Assembly: GCF_000304335.1 (NCBI RefSeq)
Contig: NZ_CAJF01000018.1
Span: 1-64,000 of the forward strand
Direction of reading: 5' to 3'
Length of the DNA stretch: 64,000 nt
DNA from: Microbacterium yannicii PS01
GTDB lineage: Bacteria > Actinomycetota > Actinomycetes > Actinomycetales > Microbacteriaceae
Below the pieces are notes generated by a model, which saw only the letters and a list, made by a program, of their open reading frames with translations, did not search any database and was not told the DNA's origin. Shown in pieces: positions 35,247 to 44,255 of this stretch. A program made the translations under genes and the position numbers. Each line of letters opens with the position of its first letter. The stretch's first letter is position 1.

Positions 35247-36097
35247 GCGCGATGAGCGTCGTGATCCCCGCGCACGACGAGGCCGCCGTCATCGAGCGCG
35301 CGCTGAAGGGCATCCTCGCCGATCACGGGCGCGATATCGACGTCATCGTCGCGGCCAACGGCTGCAGCGACGAGACGGTGCCGCTGGCCCGCGGCGTGGA
35401 CGACCGCGTCCGCGTGGTCGAGACCGACACCGCCTCGAAGATCGCCGCGCTCAACCTGGGCAGCGACGCCGTCCGCGCGTACCCCGTCGCCTACGTGGAC
35501 GCCGATGTGCAGGTGGCCGGATCGCATCTCGTCGCGCTCGCCGCGCGGCTCGCCGACACTCCCGGAGCGCTCGTCGCCGCACCCGCCATGCAGGTGCTGC
35601 CGTCGCGATCCTGGTGGGTCCGTCAGTACTACCGGGTGTGGGCGCTCACCGGCTACCGGGCGAGCGGGCACATCGGCTCGGGCGTGTACATGCTGAGCGA
35701 GGAGGGCCGTCGACGGTTCGACCGGTTCCCGGACGTGATCGCCGACGACCTCTTCGTGCAGCGCCTCTTCTCGCCCGAGGAGCGCCTGGCACCGCGCGAC
35801 CTGACGTTCGCGGTGAGCGCCCCCGCGACGCTGCGTGCACTGATCCGGCGGAACACGCGCATCGCCGCCGGAAATCGCCAGCTCGCCGAGCGCTATCCCG
35901 ACCTCGCGCCGCCGTCCGGGGGCGCGGGCGCGAAGGTGCTGCTGCAACGCGTGTGGCGTCGGCCGCAGCTGTGGGCCGGATTCGCGACGTACTGCGCGGT
36001 CTACGCCACGTCGCACCTCCGCGCGCGGCGCCTGCTGGCGCGGCGTGCCCGCATCGCGTGGGGCCGCGACGAGACGACCCGGACGGCCGGGTCGTGA
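35243..36097 (+). CDS. Family 2 glycosyltransferase
   Basis: 284 residues. SVVIPAHDEAAVIERALKG, VIVAANGCSDET, the metal motif in VAYVDADVQVAG and a late DD in IADDLFVQRLF. The C-terminal hydrophobic stretch is short, so it is a peripheral enzyme. GTGA overlaps on both sides place it in strict translational coupling between the polymerase and the flippase. Confidence 0.87.
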   Translation: MSAMSVVIPAHDEAAVIERALKGILADHGRDIDVIVAANGCSDETVPLARGVDDRVRVVETDTASKIAALNLGSDAVRAYPVAYVDADVQVAGSHLVALAARLADTPGALVAAPAMQVLPSRSWWVRQYYRVWALTGYRASGHIGSGVYMLSEEGRRRFDRFPDVIADDLFVQRLFSPEERLAPRDLTFAVSAPATLRALIRRNTRIAAGNRQLAERYPDLAPPSGGAGAKVLLQRVWRRPQLWAGFATYCAVYATSHLRARRLLARRARIAWGRDETTRTAGS

Positions 36098-37731
36098 GCT
36101 CGACGAACCTCGCGCGCCACGCGAGCCGCGGCATCCTGCTCACGATGGGCGGGCTCTGGGGGCGCGCCGGTCTGCAGATGATCTCGACGATCGTGCTGGC
36201 ACGGCTGCTCACCCCTGCCGACTTCGGCCTCATCGCGATGGTGGGAGCCGTGATGGGCATCGCCGAGCTCGTGCGCGACTTCGGCATGACGGGCGCGATC
36301 ATCCAGGCGCAGAACCTCAGCGAACGCGTGTGGCGCAGTCTGCTGTGGCTCTCGGCGGGCATCGGCATGGTGCTGTCGGGAATCGTGGCACTGTGCGCGC
36401 CGCTCATCGCGGCGCTGTACGACGAGCCGCGACTCGTGCAGATCACGCTGCTGATGGCGCCCGGCGTTTTTCTCAGCGGGCTCGTCATGCCGCTGCAGGC
36501 GCGCGCGACGAAAGAGATGCGCTTCGGCACGCTGGCCTCGCTCGACGTGTCGACGATGGCACTCGGCGTCGTGGTCGGGATCGTCACCGCGTTTCTCGGT
36601 TGGGGCTTCTGGGCGCTGGTGGCCATGGCCGGTGCGCAGTTCCTCGTGCGGCTGGTGGTGCTGTGGGCGATCGTCCGCCCGAAGTTCGGCCCGCCTCGCA
36701 TCGTGAGAGAGACGTGGCCGCTGCTCGGAACGGGCGGCAGCATCTTCGGCGCCGAGCTGCTGGGGTACGCCGAGAAGAACCTCGACAACGTCATCATCGG
36801 CGCGACGCTCGGCCCCACGGCGCTCGGCCAGTACTCGCGCGCCTATGCGCTGTTCCTGCTGCCGCTGCAGCAGATGAACGGCCCCCTCGGGCGCGTCGCG
36901 CTTCCGGTACTGAGCACCCTCCGGGAAGAGGGCGAGCGCTACCGCCGCTACATCCGCAGCGCCGCCCTGGTGATCGGCTACCTGACGCTGCCGACGTACG
37001 CGATCGCCGCGGGAGTCGCCCAGCCGCTGGTCTCCCTGCTGCTCGGACCGAACTGGTCGACGGCGGCCACCATCTTCACCCTCCTTGCGATCGCGGGCTT
37101 CGCGCAGGCGATCGGCCGGCTGCGCACCTGGATCTACATCTCGCTGGGGCACTCGCACCGCCAGTTCGTCTACGACCTGGTGGCCCGGCCCCTGATCATC
37201 GGCGGCTACTTCTTCGGCATCTGGTGGGGCGGCCTCAACGGCCTGGTCATCACGTACGGCGTGATGAGTCTCCTGCTGCTCGTGCCGGGCTTCGCCTTCG
37301 CCATCCGCGGCACGTTCGTGCGAGGAAGTGACATCGCGCTGCCCATCCTGCGCCCCGCCCTGATGGCGATCGTCGCCTTCCTCGCGGCGTACTTCCTCTC
37401 GCGCCTGATCCCCACGCCGCTGGCGATCCTCGAGATCCTCGTCGGCTGCGCAGCCGCGCTGGTGTGCGTCGCGCCGCTGTTCCTGATCCCCGGATACCGC
37501 AGCGACGTCGCCCTCATCCTGGACTTCGTCAAGCGGGTTCGCGCTCCGAAGACGCCGGCGCAGGAGGCTCAGGCCGAGGCTGTCATCGACGAGGAGCTGC
37601 TGCCGGTCGAGCCGCAGACCTTCGCCGAGGCCGCCGAGGCCGAGCCGACCGTCCGGGAGCCGCACGCGCGGATCTCATCGGCGGCGGGTGACGGTCCGCT
37701 GCGCCGGGATCTGCGTCCGCGCGACCGGTGA
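36094..37731 (+). CDS. Wzx-type oligosaccharide flippase (MOP superfamily)
   Basis: About 545 residues with roughly fourteen transmembrane helices. The N-terminus TMGGLWGRAGLQMISTIVLA and ARLLTPADFGLIAMV is typical of RfbX/Wzx proteins, as is LGPTALGQYSRAYALFLLP. It flips lipid-linked repeat units across the membrane for the polymerase. A ~75-residue acidic cytoplasmic tail is an addition to the usual length. GTG 36094 overlaps the GT2 stop. Confidence 0.88.
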   Translation: MSSTNLARHASRGILLTMGGLWGRAGLQMISTIVLARLLTPADFGLIAMVGAVMGIAELVRDFGMTGAIIQAQNLSERVWRSLLWLSAGIGMVLSGIVALCAPLIAALYDEPRLVQITLLMAPGVFLSGLVMPLQARATKEMRFGTLASLDVSTMALGVVVGIVTAFLGWGFWALVAMAGAQFLVRLVVLWAIVRPKFGPPRIVRETWPLLGTGGSIFGAELLGYAEKNLDNVIIGATLGPTALGQYSRAYALFLLPLQQMNGPLGRVALPVLSTLREEGERYRRYIRSAALVIGYLTLPTYAIAAGVAQPLVSLLLGPNWSTAATIFTLLAIAGFAQAIGRLRTWIYISLGHSHRQFVYDLVARPLIIGGYFFGIWWGGLNGLVITYGVMSLLLLVPGFAFAIRGTFVRGSDIALPILRPALMAIVAFLAAYFLSRLIPTPLAILEILVGCAAALVCVAPLFLIPGYRSDVALILDFVKRVRAPKTPAQEAQAEAVIDEELLPVEPQTFAEAAEAEPTVREPHARISSAAGDGPLRRDLRPRDR

Positions 37732-37744
37732 GGCTGGAGCCCCG

Positions 37745-38983
37745 TCACCACCGCCACAGCGCCGCGAGGGAGGCCTCGTCGTAGTCGGCGAGCTCCTGAT
37801 GCGACATGATCTCGTCGCGGCTCCACCCGGCGATCGATGCGTCGACCTTCCACCGGCCGGATCCCGACGGCTGCTGCGAGGCGACGGGGGCATAGCTGAG
37901 CGTGCTGTTCTCGACCACGGTGAACCCCATCCGTCCGACCGCGCCGGCCACGATGGAATCGTGCAGGCGCACGTCACGGCATCCGCCTGAGAATGCGTTC
38001 GGATCGCCATCGTAGTCACCCGGCTGGAGCGGGTAGACCCGCCAGGGCAACTGGCCGCCCAGCACCATGCAGTGACGGTACTCGGCGCTCACGAGCCTGT
38101 CGTGCAACAGCATCGCGGCGTTCGACGAACCGTAGTCGACGCAGTCGACGCTGACGAAGGGCCCGAAGGCGCCGTCTCCGGTGCCCTCCAGCTGAACGGT
38201 GTCGCAGTGGGCGTCGCTGCCGGCGGGCTTGACGGAGGGACCGAAGACGCATCCGTGCCGGCTGATGTTCGTCATCGCGAACGATTCGGTCGGCCGCAGC
38301 CCCGCCGTGTCTTCAGGGTTCTGGCGGAAGCCGAGCACGAGTTCGTAGAAGGCGAGGTCGGCACCGCCGCGAGTGATGTTGGCCGACGAGAAGCGGCTCC
38401 AGCCGATCTGGACGCCGGTGCACTGGGTCAGCGCGAGGCCTCCCTCGCTGACGAATCCGAAGAACGACAGCTTCGAGCACTGGTCGAGGCGGATGCCGGC
38501 ATCGGCGATCCGTACCGACCCGAAGCCGTCGCGAGGGCAGATGACGACGTTGCGCTGCCACTCCGGGTCGCCGATGCCGCCGAGGGCGGGTTGTGAGGAC
38601 GACTTCGCCCCGGCGCCCGGAAGCTCACCGGGCGCGACGCGCACCATGACACCCGCTGCGACGTCCTCGCGCGTCAGCCGTTTCACGACCCGCGCGATGT
38701 CGACCCAGTCGCACTCGGCCTCCACCTCGACCGCGGCGACCTCGCCGAGCCACGGAAGGTCCTCGGGGAAGTGGGTGCCGTTCGGTCCGTACGACGTCGA
38801 CACCGCCGGCCGGATGCTGGTGCTCTCGCCGCCGGCCGTCGCGGGGGAGGGTGTGGGCGACGGTGTTGCGGAAGGCGTGGTCACGGCTCGCCGTGGAACG
38901 GGGGCGCAGGACGCCGTCGCGGCGCCCAGGGTCAGCAGCAGTCCAGCGCTGAGGAATCTGCGGCGGTCGAAAAGCTGGCCCAT
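37745..38983 (-). CDS. Tat-exported lipoprotein with predicted parallel beta-helix
   Basis: 412 residues. The signal has a twin-arginine motif (FDRRRFLSAG) and a lipobox (TASC), so it is probably a Tat-exported lipoprotein, followed by a Pro/Ser/Thr linker. The body shows repeating short strands (VRIADAGIRLDQCSKLSFFG, LTQCTGVQIGWSRFSSANI) like right-handed beta-helix polysaccharide lyases. It shares AGSDAHCDTVQ and overall layout with the protein at 46809-48092. It starts 10 bp after the upstream glycosyltransferase stop, with GGAGG between. Processing of the exported polysaccharide is a plausible but unproven role. Confidence 0.72.
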   Translation of the reverse strand: MGQLFDRRRFLSAGLLLTLGAATASCAPVPRRAVTTPSATPSPTPSPATAGGESTSIRPAVSTSYGPNGTHFPEDLPWLGEVAAVEVEAECDWVDIARVVKRLTREDVAAGVMVRVAPGELPGAGAKSSSQPALGGIGDPEWQRNVVICPRDGFGSVRIADAGIRLDQCSKLSFFGFVSEGGLALTQCTGVQIGWSRFSSANITRGGADLAFYELVLGFRQNPEDTAGLRPTESFAMTNISRHGCVFGPSVKPAGSDAHCDTVQLEGTGDGAFGPFVSVDCVDYGSSNAAMLLHDRLVSAEYRHCMVLGGQLPWRVYPLQPGDYDGDPNAFSGGCRDVRLHDSIVAGAVGRMGFTVVENSTLSYAPVASQQPSGSGRWKVDASIAGWSRDEIMSHQELADYDEASLAALWRW

Positions 38984-38993
38984 AGGCCTCCGA

Positions 38994-39971
38994 TCAGCGG
39001 AGTGTCTTCACACCCCTGGTGGGAAGCAGAGTGAACTGCGGGGGAACGGTGGTCTGCACGGTACGTCGCGCGGCCTCCTCGATGTCGGTCATCGTGAGGT
39101 CTTCGGGCAGGCGAAGGGTCGCGAGATTGCGGCGAGACAGCTCGCGAGCGACCTGCATCTGGTGCCCGTCGATGTGCTCGTGCGCTTCGGCGCGGCGAGG
39201 GACGAGGATCGGGTGCTTGCCCGCCTCGAGCGCGGTCAGTGCGGCCCCCACGCCGGCGTGCGTCAGCACCACGTCCGCGTCGCGGATCGCCGCTTTCAAC
39301 TCGGCGTGCGGAACGCTCGGCCGCGCGTCGATCCCCAGACCGCCCACCTCGGCGTCACCGGTCTGCCACAGCACCTCATCCATTCCGGCCAGCAGCGGCA
39401 CGGCGGCGGCGATCATCGCGGTGAACGGATACCCCTCCTGCGTGCCGACCGAGACGACGGCGCGACGGGGCCTGCGAGGGGAGCGTTCGGTCGGACCGGG
39501 CTCGTACTCGTCGAAGATCGAGCCGCGGTACTGCCAGCGGTCGTCGGCCCACGCCGGGTACTGCGTGTAGGTGCGCACGCCCGGCATCTTCGCGATGATC
39601 CTGCCGGTCATCGACGGACCGTCGGCGCGCGCGGCGCTCTCGATGTAGTGGGCCGGGATGCCGCGCATCACGGCCTGCGGCAGAAAGGCCACCGCCGGGC
39701 TCGAGCCGGTGCTCACCGCCTCCACGAAGCGGGTGCCCCGGAACACCGACCCCGACATGGCGACGAGCTTTGCGAAGTTCTTGCCGTCGCGCGGTGCGGT
39801 GAAGGGCGCGTAGACCACCCGGCGGCCGGCCAGCAGCGACTCGCTCAGGCCATTGCGGAAAGTCACCCAGACCTGCTTCTCCGGCGCGTACCCCAGGCGC
39901 TCGGCGAAACCGGCGAGTTGACGAAGGTGGCCTCCGCCGGAACAGACGAGCAGTACATCCCCAGTTGTCAT
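38994..39971 (-). CDS. Fused Alg14/Alg13-like glycosyltransferase
   Basis: 325 residues. The N-terminal half is Alg14/EpsE-like (VLLVCSGGGHLRQLAGFAE); the C-terminal half is Alg13/GT28-like, with AVVSVGTQEGYPFTAMI, the donor-binding VLTHAGVGAALTALEAGKHP and LVPRRAEAHEHIDGHQ. Bacterial versions normally use separate subunits or this fusion to add the second sugar to a lipid carrier. It belongs to the third polysaccharide operon. Confidence 0.85.
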   Translation of the reverse strand: MTTGDVLLVCSGGGHLRQLAGFAERLGYAPEKQVWVTFRNGLSESLLAGRRVVYAPFTAPRDGKNFAKLVAMSGSVFRGTRFVEAVSTGSSPAVAFLPQAVMRGIPAHYIESAARADGPSMTGRIIAKMPGVRTYTQYPAWADDRWQYRGSIFDEYEPGPTERSPRRPRRAVVSVGTQEGYPFTAMIAAAVPLLAGMDEVLWQTGDAEVGGLGIDARPSVPHAELKAAIRDADVVLTHAGVGAALTALEAGKHPILVPRRAEAHEHIDGHQMQVARELSRRNLATLRLPEDLTMTDIEEAARRTVQTTVPPQFTLLPTRGVKTLR

Positions 39972-40013
39972 GTGTCATCCCCAGTTCGGGCTCCCGCAGG
40001 AGCGTTATGTCGG

Positions 40014-41198
40014 TCAGCCGCCGATCAGCGACAGGATCTCGGCGTGACGCGTCCCCCACGCATTGGCCTCGATGTACGAGGCCCTCGCCGGTTCCTCCTG
40101 AATCCCCATCCCCAATGCGGGATCGATCAGATCGACGAAGTCTGCGACGGTGTCGGCCAGCAGCACGCGCGACCCGAGCCCGTTGACCGGTCGCAGGTCG
40201 GTGGCCAGCACCGGGCGGCCCGCGGCGAGGTACTCGTACACCTTGAGCGGGCTCATCGCCTCGGTGAGCGCGGTGCGCCGGTGGGCGAGCAGCGTGAGCT
40301 CGGCGTTGCGCAGCACCGCGACGACCTCGCGCCGGCGTACTTCTCCGCGAATGTGGATGTTCGGCCGGTCGCGGAGCGAGCGGATGTAGCCGTGGTCGGG
40401 AACGGGCCCGATGAGCACGATGTGCACGTCGGGCCTCGCTGTCGCCAGTGCTTCCAGGCCCTCGATGTCGAGCCGGGAGTCGAGGGTGCCGAGGTACGCG
40501 GCGCGCGGCCCCGGGATGCGTTCGAACCACGCCGGCGGTGCGGGCTGGGCGCCGAGCCACTCCGACGGCTCGATGCCGTTGGGCACGACGCGGTGCGGCC
40601 CGGTCGGCTCGATCCGGTCGATGATCTCCTGCGAGACGGCGGCGACGGCACGCCCGCTGTCAGCGATGCGCTGATACGCCTCGCGGTACGCCGGCCAGTA
40701 GCGTCGCCGCGCCGGCGAGCTGAGCCAGTCGTCGCGCGCGTAGTACAGCGCGCCGTCGGTCCAGTCGAGATCGGCGAAGCCGGCCACCAGCGGGCTCGCC
40801 GTGACGAAGGCCGGGCGCTCCAGCCCCGCGCCGTCGGCCGCTCGCCGCACGATCGCCTCGTAGCCGAGATAGACCTTCTCCACCCCCGCCAGGTCGACCG
40901 GGTCGGCGCGCGCGATGCGCATCGGGCTGACGTGCCGGAACTTGTCGGTCTGCCGCGCGCGGTGCTGGATGTCGACGAGGGTGCGCGCCCAGCTGGTGAC
41001 CCAGGAGCGATAGGGGTCGGCCACCAGGATGCGGCGCACGTCGGCACTGTTGATGAGTGCCGAGACGAGCCGGTCGGGCGGGCGCATCATGCCGCGCTTG
41101 TGGGCGTCGGCGTACGACTCGTACGAGAAGGTGAAGACGAAGTCGCGCGCGTGGTGCGACGACGCCGGCTTCAGAGGCGATGGCTCGGCAAGCGTCAT
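40014..41198 (-). CDS. GT4-like glycosyltransferase
   Basis: About 394 residues with a GT-B fold. The C-terminal domain contains RAAYLGTLDSRLDIEGLEAL, DVHIVLIGPVP and the donor-binding EAMSPLKVYEYLAAGRPVLA, in which the family's E-x7-E is recognisable. ATG 41198 overlaps the upstream acetyltransferase stop; a longer frame with an Arg-rich leader is not coding. Confidence 0.85.
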   Translation of the reverse strand: MTLAEPSPLKPASSHHARDFVFTFSYESYADAHKRGMMRPPDRLVSALINSADVRRILVADPYRSWVTSWARTLVDIQHRARQTDKFRHVSPMRIARADPVDLAGVEKVYLGYEAIVRRAADGAGLERPAFVTASPLVAGFADLDWTDGALYYARDDWLSSPARRRYWPAYREAYQRIADSGRAVAAVSQEIIDRIEPTGPHRVVPNGIEPSEWLGAQPAPPAWFERIPGPRAAYLGTLDSRLDIEGLEALATARPDVHIVLIGPVPDHGYIRSLRDRPNIHIRGEVRRREVVAVLRNAELTLLAHRRTALTEAMSPLKVYEYLAAGRPVLATDLRPVNGLGSRVLLADTVADFVDLIDPALGMGIQEEPARASYIEANAWGTRHAEILSLIGG

Positions 41199-41752
41199 GG
41201 CAGCTCCCTCAGGACTCGTGCGGGGGCGCCGGCCGCGACAGTGCGGTCGGGGATGTCGGAGGTGACGACGCTGTTGGCGCCGACGACGGCGCCCGCGCCG
41301 ATGGTGACCCCGGGCAGCACGACGCAGTTGTGCCCGAGCCATGCCCCCCGGCGGATGTGCACGGGCGCCACGCGTGACAGCGGCTGGTCGCGGACGAACC
41401 GGTCGGGGTCGTCGAAGCCGTGCGAGTGATCGGAGATGTAGCAGCCGCGGGCGAGGGCGACGCCCTCCTCGATCTCGACGCGGTGTACTCCCGAGATCGA
41501 CGTCTGATTCATGCGCACCCGGTCGCCGATGATGATGTTCGGACCGGGCGACTTCTGCTCGGGCACGATGAGCCAGGATCCGGCCCCGATCAGCACCCGG
41601 TCACCGACGGCGATGTGCTGGGCGCCCGACAGCCGGGTCGGCAGCAGGATGCGGGACGAGCTGCCGAAGCTCGCGAAACCCCGAGCGGCGAGCTTGCTGA
41701 AGACGAGGTCGCGGCCGCGCTGGGCCGATATCAGCAGGTCGAGGGTGCTCAT
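41195..41752 (-). CDS. Left-handed beta-helix O-acetyltransferase, second copy
   Basis: 185 residues with hexapeptide repeats (IAVGDRVLIGAGSW, IIIGDRVRMNQTSI, VALARGCYISDHSHGFDD, AWLGHNCVVLPGVTIGAGAV). The DHSHGF histidine motif fits the catalytic His of sugar O-acetyltransferases. It is only distantly similar to the copy at 30846-31397, so it probably acetylates a different sugar. ATGA overlaps lie at both ends. Confidence 0.87.
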   Translation of the reverse strand: MSTLDLLISAQRGRDLVFSKLAARGFASFGSSSRILLPTRLSGAQHIAVGDRVLIGAGSWLIVPEQKSPGPNIIIGDRVRMNQTSISGVHRVEIEEGVALARGCYISDHSHGFDDPDRFVRDQPLSRVAPVHIRRGAWLGHNCVVLPGVTIGAGAVVGANSVVTSDIPDRTVAAGAPARVLRELP

Positions 41753-42873
41753 GCGACGTGCTCCTGATCATCGACCGACGCCATCGCCGCGAATTCCTCG
41801 ACGGCGTCAGGGATCGGCGTGCTCGTCAGCACGGACCGCGTGATCCACACCAGGCGGGTGATGTAGTCGTGCTCGCTGAGGCCGCGCATCCCGGGGAGCC
41901 CGGTGTCTTCCGGGATGTAATGGCGCGCGCGTGACGCGATGGCGCGCGTGAACCCGTCGACGTCGCCAGCGGGCACCAGCGCGCCGGCCGTGCTGCCCTC
42001 GAGGTACTCGTCGATTCCGCCGACGTCGGTCGCGACCACCGGCACGCCGGCCGACAGCGCCTCGATCGCGACCGTGCAGCCGGATGCATGACGGTTGGGT
42101 CGCAGCGGCAGCGCGACCACCGTGCTCGAGCGGTACAGCGTGCGCAGCAGCTCGGCCTGGCGGAGGCTGCGCACCGTCACGTTCGGGGGCCAGTCGAGGG
42201 CGTGCACCTCGCTCGCGAGCGAGATGACGTCGATGTCGACGTCGGGCAGGGCGTGCGCCGTCGCCGCCATGAGGTCCCAGTCCCGGTGCCGGTCGTTGCC
42301 GACCACGACCACGCGCGGCCGGCGCTCGCCGTCGGTGCCCGCGTCGGCGAAATGGGTGCCGAACGGCACGCGCAAGACGCTGCGGCCTGGGGCCTCCCGC
42401 CGCGCGTCGTCGCGGTTCTCACGGCTGAGCACGATCTCGACAGCGTGCCGCTGGAGCAGGCGCCGGAAGAAGCTCCGGCGCAGACCCGACAGCTCGGGCC
42501 ACAGGTCCCACAGCCATACGGACTGGGCGATGCTTGCGGCACGATACGCGCGTGAGTTCAGCACCTTGAGAAGGGCCACGGCGAGGTGCTCCCGCTCGGT
42601 GTGTGTCCACACCGCATCCGCGCGGGCGATGACGGCACGATTGCGCCACACGTGGACGAAGTCGAAGCCGAGGATGCGCTTGACCGTCATGCGCCACCAA
42701 CGTGCGAGCGGGCCTTCGGGGCGATCGTCCGACCACTCGAGCAGCACCTCCGGCTCGGCCAGGTGGTACGCGTACGGCGTGCGGTCCGCGACTTCTCCCC
42801 GGTCGTACCGGACCGCCCAGCTGCTCGGATTGAGTCCGTAACGGACGATGACCGCGACGCGCGGTTGCTTCAT
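41749..42873 (-). CDS. GT4-like glycosyltransferase, first gene of third operon
   Basis: About 374 residues. PRVAVIVRYGLNPSSWAV at the N-terminus and a Rossmann-type C-terminal domain with VVVVGNDRHRDWDLMAATA, VVALPLRPNRHASGCTV and AIEALSAGVPVVATDVGG. It resembles the family of the enzyme at 62333-63418 (both have the SVGNDxDRD/VVGNDRHRD motif). ATG 42873 has a strong GGGGAGG upstream. An intrinsic-terminator-like hairpin sits in its leader. Confidence 0.85.
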   Translation of the reverse strand: MKQPRVAVIVRYGLNPSSWAVRYDRGEVADRTPYAYHLAEPEVLLEWSDDRPEGPLARWWRMTVKRILGFDFVHVWRNRAVIARADAVWTHTEREHLAVALLKVLNSRAYRAASIAQSVWLWDLWPELSGLRRSFFRRLLQRHAVEIVLSRENRDDARREAPGRSVLRVPFGTHFADAGTDGERRPRVVVVGNDRHRDWDLMAATAHALPDVDIDVISLASEVHALDWPPNVTVRSLRQAELLRTLYRSSTVVALPLRPNRHASGCTVAIEALSAGVPVVATDVGGIDEYLEGSTAGALVPAGDVDGFTRAIASRARHYIPEDTGLPGMRGLSEHDYITRLVWITRSVLTSTPIPDAVEEFAAMASVDDQEHVA

Positions 42874-42895
42874 ACTCGCGCCTCCCCATGGCACA

Positions 42896-42926
42896 CAAAA
42901 AGCGATGCTCCCCAAGCAGCATCGCT
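42896..42926 (-). terminator. Intrinsic terminator or leader attenuator on minus strand
   Basis: Read on the minus strand, AGCGATGCT pairs perfectly with AGCATCGCT across an 8-base loop and is followed by TTTTTG. It lies 86 bp after the stop of the hydrolase gene but only 23 bp before the glycosyltransferase start. A possible -10 (TACATT, forward 42933-42938) is directly upstream, so the glycosyltransferase mRNA may start at or before the hairpin. Confidence 0.75.
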
Positions 42927-43011
42927 GGCTTCAATGTAGACCGGGGGTCGGCGCCATCGGCCGTTCGTCACGTGATCGTTTCATGACGGACATCTGGCCG
43001 ATTTCTTCTGG

Positions 43012-44055
43012 TCAGCGCAGCACCGCATCGAACGCCGCCACGATGATGGCATCGCCCTCGTCGCGCCGCGGCTCGAGGTGATGGTCGCCGCCCTCGAGGA
43101 TGACGACCTCGGCATCGCCGCCCGCCTGAGTCCAGGCATCCGCCGTGTCTTGGGCCCACTGTGCCGGCGCGACGTCGTCGGCCGAACCGTGGATCAGTAG
43201 AAGCGGTTCGGTCGCCCGGTCGAAGAAGCTGGCCGGTGAGATGTCGGCCCAGTACTCCGGGTTCTCGGTGGGCGACGGCACTCCGTCCGGCAGCAGCTCG
43301 GCCACATCGGGGTCGGCGGCGACCGCGAGCTCGATGGCTGCGTCGAGGTCGGCGGCAGGTGCGCTCATCGCGATCACGAGGTCGGCTGCGCCAGGGGCGA
43401 TCACTGCGGCGTCGAGGGCGAGGAGGCCGCCGAGCGAATGCCCGAGGAGGCCGACCGCGTCGGGTTCGACTCCTTCGAGCTGACCGCTGCGGGCGATCTC
43501 GAGGGCGCCCACGACATCCAGCGCCATGCCCCAGTCCAGCACGGTGGCCCATCCGAACCCGGGGTCGACGGACGGACTCGCGGCGTCGGCGGCGTCGGAT
43601 CCGGCGTAGCCGCGCATGTCGACGGCGAGCACGGCATAGCCGGCGTCGAGCAGCGCGCGCTGCTCCGGCACGAGATCGCGCCCCGTCTCGTAGCGCTCGG
43701 GGTCGACGCTTCCGTGCACGACGATCACGATCGGCACGGGCTGTTCGGCCTGCGGCATGCGCAGCACGCCGGTGACGTTCAGCCCCCCGCTGGGATACGA
43801 CACGCCGATGGCGGTCTCACCGGCGATGGACGGGACGGTGCCAGTGGTCTCCACCGTCGGCGTCTCGCGGTCGCTCTCGATCAGCGTGCGCACGCTGCTG
43901 GTGTCGACCTGCGCGATCGTCGGAGTCGCCGTGGCCGTCGGCGTCGGAGCCGTCGCCGTGTCCGACGTGCACGCGGTCAGCAGGAAGGTGGCGGACAGTG
44001 CGGCCGCCAGCATCCAGCCCAGCGATCGGCGCCGGCGAAGAGGAGCGACAGGCAC
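43012..44055 (-). CDS. Alpha/beta hydrolase lipoprotein
   Basis: About 347 residues. A lipoprotein signal ends LLTAC, so the protein should be anchored outside the membrane. After a Thr/Pro linker comes a serine hydrolase: VIVVHGSVDP, nucleophile GLLGHSLGGLLAL, acid in LLLIHGSADDVAP and histidine in LEGGDHHLEP. Dipeptidyl-peptidase/acyl-esterase-like activity is likely; it could deacylate surface glycans, but that is speculation. The start is GTG 44055 and the signal peptide follows at once. Confidence 0.8.
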   Translation of the reverse strand: MPVAPLRRRRSLGWMLAAALSATFLLTACTSDTATAPTPTATATPTIAQVDTSSVRTLIESDRETPTVETTGTVPSIAGETAIGVSYPSGGLNVTGVLRMPQAEQPVPIVIVVHGSVDPERYETGRDLVPEQRALLDAGYAVLAVDMRGYAGSDAADAASPSVDPGFGWATVLDWGMALDVVGALEIARSGQLEGVEPDAVGLLGHSLGGLLALDAAVIAPGAADLVIAMSAPAADLDAAIELAVAADPDVAELLPDGVPSPTENPEYWADISPASFFDRATEPLLLIHGSADDVAPAQWAQDTADAWTQAGGDAEVVILEGGDHHLEPRRDEGDAIIVAAFDAVLR

Positions 44056-44160
44056 AGGCCGACAGTACCTGCGTGAGCAGAGGTCGCTCGGCGATGTCAC
44101 ACGACGTTTACATGACCGAATCCTGATCGTCGACCTGGGACCCCTAGTCTCGACGTGAAT

Positions 44161-44203
44161 ACGCGAGGTCGCACGTGTGATGCCAGTCACACCGGCCTCG
44201 CGT
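44161..44203 (+). other. Nested hairpin in the leader of the LPATG adhesin gene
   Basis: Outer stem ACGCGAGG (44161-44168) with CCTCGCGT (44196-44203); inner stem GTGTGA (44175-44180) with TCACAC (44187-44192). Bases TTTC follow. It lies between the likely promoter region and the start codon, so it is a candidate structured 5' UTR, a terminator-type attenuator or an operator pair. Confidence 0.45.
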
Positions 44204-44255
44204 TTCTCCGTGAGGGGTTGGGTTGCTCCGAGTGCGGGGCGGAAATGGGGACCAG

